The notes under the pieces are model-generated. The model was not told the DNA's origin, made no database searches, and saw only the letters and a list, made by a program, of their open reading frames with translations. A program made the position numbers and the translations under genes. Positions 4,369 to 6,957 of a stretch of 6,957 nt of DNA are shown piece by piece (the first letter of the stretch is position 1; every line of letters begins with the position of its first letter). This DNA comes from an uncultured Beijerinckiaceae bacterium (lineage in GTDB: Bacteria > Pseudomonadota > Alphaproteobacteria > Rhizobiales > Beijerinckiaceae): contig CALMGA010000467.1 of NCBI GenBank assembly GCA_937863205.1, forward strand, positions 1-6,957, read 5' to 3'.

Positions 4369-6957
4369 CTACAAGGTGCGCTGGATCGAAGTCACGTTGT
4401 AGCACTCGATGACGTCGCCAACGCGCATATCCTGGTAGGTTTCGAAGGCCATGCCGCATTCCTGGCCGGCGACGACATCCTTGACCTCATCCTTGAAGCG
4501 CTTGAGCGTCGACAGCTTGCCCTCGTGCACCACCACCTGATCGCGGATCAGGCGGACGTGGGCGCCGCGCTCCACCTTGCCGTCGGTGATGCGGCAGCCG
4601 GCGACCTTGCCGACCTTGGTGATGTTGAAGATCTCCAGGATCTGCGCGTTGCCGAGCATGTCTTCGCGCAGCGTCGGATCGAGCAGGCCCGACATCGCCG
4701 CCTTCACGTCATCCACGAGGTTGTAGATGATGTTGTAATATCGGATCTCGATCCCGGCCTGCTCGGCGTGGGTGCGGGCCTCCTTGAGGGCGCGCACGTT
4801 GAAGCCGATGATGATGGCGTCGGAAGCCTCCGCCAGCGTCACGTCGGACTCGGTGATGCCGCCGACCCCGGCGGACAGCACGCGCGCCGCGACCTCGTCG
4901 GTGTTGAGCTTCTCAAGCGTCGCCACGATGGCCTCAACGGATCCCTGGACGTCGCCCTTGATGACGAGCGGGAACTCCTTGCGCCCGGCGCTTTTGAGCT
5001 GGCTCATCATGTCCACCAGCGAGGAACGGGTGCCGCCGATGCGGGCGGCCGCCAGTTCGCGCTTCTGCCGGTCGCGGTATTCGGTGATCTCGCGGGCACG
5101 GGCCTCCGACTCGACCACGCCGACGCGGTCGCCGGCCTCGGGCGACCCGGAGAAGCCGAGGATCTCGACCGGCATGGACGGGCCGGCCGTTGTGACGTTC
5201 TCACCGGCATCATCGAGCAAGGCGCGCACCTTGCCCCACTGCGTGCCGCCGACCACGAGGTCGCCGACCTTGAGGGTGCCGCGCTGCACCAGCACGGTCG
5301 CCACCGGGCCGCGGCCGCGGTCGAGGCGGGACTCGATCACCGTGCCCTCGGCCGGGCGTTCGGGATTGGCCTTGAGGTCGAGAACCTCGGCCTGCAGTTC
5401 GATCAATTCCAGCAGCTTGTCGAGATTGGTCCGCTTGGTCGCCGACACCTCGACTTCGAGAACATCGCCGCCAAGCGTTTCCACCTGGACGCCGTGCTGC
5501 ACCAACTCGCCGCGCACGCGGTCGGGCTTGGCCTCGGGCTTGTCGATCTTGTTGATCGCCACGATGATGGGGACGCCGGCCGCCTTGGCATGGGCCACCG
5601 CCTCCACCGTCTGCGGCATCACGCTGTCATCGGCCGCCACGACCAGCACAACGATGTCCGTCACCTTGGCCCCGCGGGCACGCATCTGCGTAAAGGCGGC
5701 ATGGCCGGGCGTGTCGATGAAGGTCACCGGGCGGCCGTTGGGCGCGATGATCTGATAGGCACCGATGTGCTGGGTGATGCCGCCGGCCTCGCCCGACTGG
5801 ACGTTGGCGCTGCGGATCGCGTCGAGCAGCGAAGTCTTGCCGTGGTCGACATGGCCCATGATGGTCACCACGGGCGGGCGCGACAGCAGGTGCTCGTCGT
5901 TGTCCGGGCTGTCGAACAAACCTTCCTCGACATCGGCCTCGGCGACGCGCTTCACCGTATGGCCCAGCTCTTCGGCGATCAGTTGCGCGGTGTCGGCATC
6001 GATCACGTCGTTGATCGTCGCCATCTGCCCCTGCTTCATCAGCAGCTTGATGACATCGACCGCCCGTTCCGACATGCGGTTGGCGAGGTCCTGGATGGAA
6101 ATCGTTTCCGGCAGGATCACTTCGCGAGCCAGCTTGTCCTTCTGCTCGGCCTGGTGCCCCTTGAGGCGCTGGGTGCGGCGGCGGAACGAGGCCACCGAGC
6201 GCGTGCGCTCCTCGGCGTTGTCGCCGGTGGCGGTGGACACGGTGAGACGGCCGCGATCCTTCTGCCCGCCGGGACTCGGGCGGGTCGGGGTGCGCGGCGG
6301 CATCACCACCTTGGTCGGCAGACCGGGCCGACGGATGATGCGCTTGGCCTCGTCCTCTCCCTCGGTTGCAGGGCGCGGACCGGCGTAAACGCCGGGGGTC
6401 GGCGACGAGATCGGCCGCGGTCCCGATGGAGCGGAAAGCGGACGAGGCCCCGACGGGGACGAGAACGGCCGGCGGGCCGGCGAGTAGGCCGCCGGCTGAG
6501 TGGACGGCTCGCCACCGGCGAAGCGGCGGGCCGCTTCCGCCTCGGTACGGCGACGCGTTTCAATGTCCTGGGCGCGGCGGGCGTCCTCTTCCTTCTTGCG
6601 TGCCTCGGCGGCGGCGCGTTCCTGGCGGTCGCGTTCCTCGCGCTCGGCCCGAAGCCGGGCTTCGAGTTCGGCGCGACGACGATCCTCGTCTTCCCGTTCC
6701 TTGGCTCCCGAAAGGGCGCGGGTGCGGGCGTCGCGCTCCTCCTCCGTGAGGGTGCGCAGCACCACGCCGCGCGGCGGCCGAGGAGGCGGAGCGGATGCCG
6801 GAGACGGCCGTGGCGCGGACGGAGTCGGCACCCTGGGCGCCGGAGCGCGCGCAACGGGTGCAGGCGCCACAGGCTGGGGCGCGGCGGCCACTTGCGCTGT
6901 TGCGGCAACGGGCCTGGGAGCGGCGGCGGCCGCGGTCGGCGCAGGCGGGGGCGCAAC
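4369..6957 (-). CDS. infB: Translation initiation factor IF-2 (5' end outside window)
   Basis: IF2 is the GTPase that places initiator fMet-tRNA on the 30S subunit and promotes 50S joining. 862 codons are visible, with no start codon, because the gene runs past the right edge. Numbering from the edge: about residues 1-65 are Pro/Ala-rich, and 70-145 are a highly charged Glu/Arg/Ala region likely to form a long helix or coiled coil. Residues 160-195 are Pro/Ser/Gly-rich with a repeated SGPRP word. The IF2 N-domain ([20 protein letters not shown], about 280-299) follows, then the G domain. The G domain has G1 GHVDHGKT (368-375), G3 DTPGH (415-419), G4 NKID (469-472) and G5 SAT (505-507). Beta-barrel domain II, domain III ([15 protein letters not shown], about 663-677) and the tRNA-binding C-terminal domain follow, ending in [10 protein letters not shown] and TAG. 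No frame break or missing key residue is seen. The disordered, charged N-terminal extension is usual for alphaproteobacterial IF2. It heads the rbfA-truB group. Confidence 0.98.
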   Translation of the reverse strand, partial: VAPPPAPTAAAAAPRPVAATAQVAAAPQPVAPAPVARAPAPRVPTPSAPRPSPASAPPPRPPRGVVLRTLTEEERDARTRALSGAKEREDEDRRRAELEARLRAEREERDRQERAAAEARKKEEDARRAQDIETRRRTEAEAARRFAGGEPSTQPAAYSPARRPFSSPSGPRPLSAPSGPRPISSPTPGVYAGPRPATEGEDEAKRIIRRPGLPTKVVMPPRTPTRPSPGGQKDRGRLTVSTATGDNAEERTRSVASFRRRTQRLKGHQAEQKDKLAREVILPETISIQDLANRMSERAVDVIKLLMKQGQMATINDVIDADTAQLIAEELGHTVKRVAEADVEEGLFDSPDNDEHLLSRPPVVTIMGHVDHGKTSLLDAIRSANVQSGEAGGITQHIGAYQIIAPNGRPVTFIDTPGHAAFTQMRARGAKVTDIVVLVVAADDSVMPQTVEAVAHAKAAGVPIIVAINKIDKPEAKPDRVRGELVQHGVQVETLGGDVLEVEVSATKRTNLDKLLELIELQAEVLDLKANPERPAEGTVIESRLDRGRGPVATVLVQRGTLKVGDLVVGGTQWGKVRALLDDAGENVTTAGPSMPVEILGFSGSPEAGDRVGVVESEARAREITEYRDRQKRELAAARIGGTRSSLVDMMSQLKSAGRKEFPLVIKGDVQGSVEAIVATLEKLNTDEVAARVLSAGVGGITESDVTLAEASDAIIIGFNVRALKEARTHAEQAGIEIRYYNIIYNLVDDVKAAMSGLLDPTLREDMLGNAQILEIFNITKVGKVAGCRITDGKVERGAHVRLIRDQVVVHEGKLSTLKRFKDEVKDVVAGQECGMAFETYQDMRVGDVIECYNVTSIQRTL

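Noticed and set aside
4772..5755. A 327-codon plus-strand frame opposite infB
   Set aside because: Ser/Thr/Arg-rich antisense shadow of a highly conserved GTPase gene; no domain recognised and no ribosome site.
5765..6388. A 207-codon plus-strand frame opposite infB
   Set aside because: Antisense shadow of the IF2 N-domain and G1 region with no recognisable motif.
1..6957. CRISPR array, tRNA, rRNA or toxin-antitoxin system
   Set aside because: No regularly spaced direct repeats, no cloverleaf-like sequence and no recognisable toxin or antitoxin motifs were seen on either strand.

Overview
The window looks like part of a GC-rich alphaproteobacterial chromosome. The right half carries the translation and RNA-processing block infB-rbfA-truB, all on the minus strand. 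The Pro/Ala-rich, charged N-terminal extension of the IF2 protein and the style of all three proteins suggest a Rhodospirillales-like organism. The lineage is an inference from protein style only; no marker RNA is present.

On the minus strand, read from high to low coordinates, the layout is as follows. 6957-4369 is infB, open at its 5' end because the window cuts it. A 189-nt gap with a short AT-rich patch follows. 4179-3769 is rbfA. 3772-2825 is truB, whose GTG start overlaps the rbfA stop by 4 nt. The three products act in initiation (IF2), 30S maturation (RbfA) and tRNA psi55 formation (TruB).

The left 2.8 kb, where rpsO and pnp would normally follow truB, is a graveyard of mobile elements with no intact gene. 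From truB outward it holds four parts. The first is a 5'- and 3'-truncated, frameshifted relic of a phage-type tyrosine recombinase (about 2787-2310, minus). The second is a relic of an IS630-family transposase (about 1799-2310, plus) that has lost its ATG and shows repeated one-base frame losses. The third is about 200 nt of unassigned sequence containing a perfect 8-bp-arm hairpin. The fourth is an ISL3-family transposase pseudogene (1526 down to the left edge, minus). The ISL3 copy is broken by a 10-bp tandem duplication, a second one-base shift and a probable 45-nt in-frame deletion in the catalytic core.

I see no convincing new biological system. What deserves attention is the readable history of decay: nested elements inserted between truB and its usual partner rpsO, with different kinds of lesions in each element.
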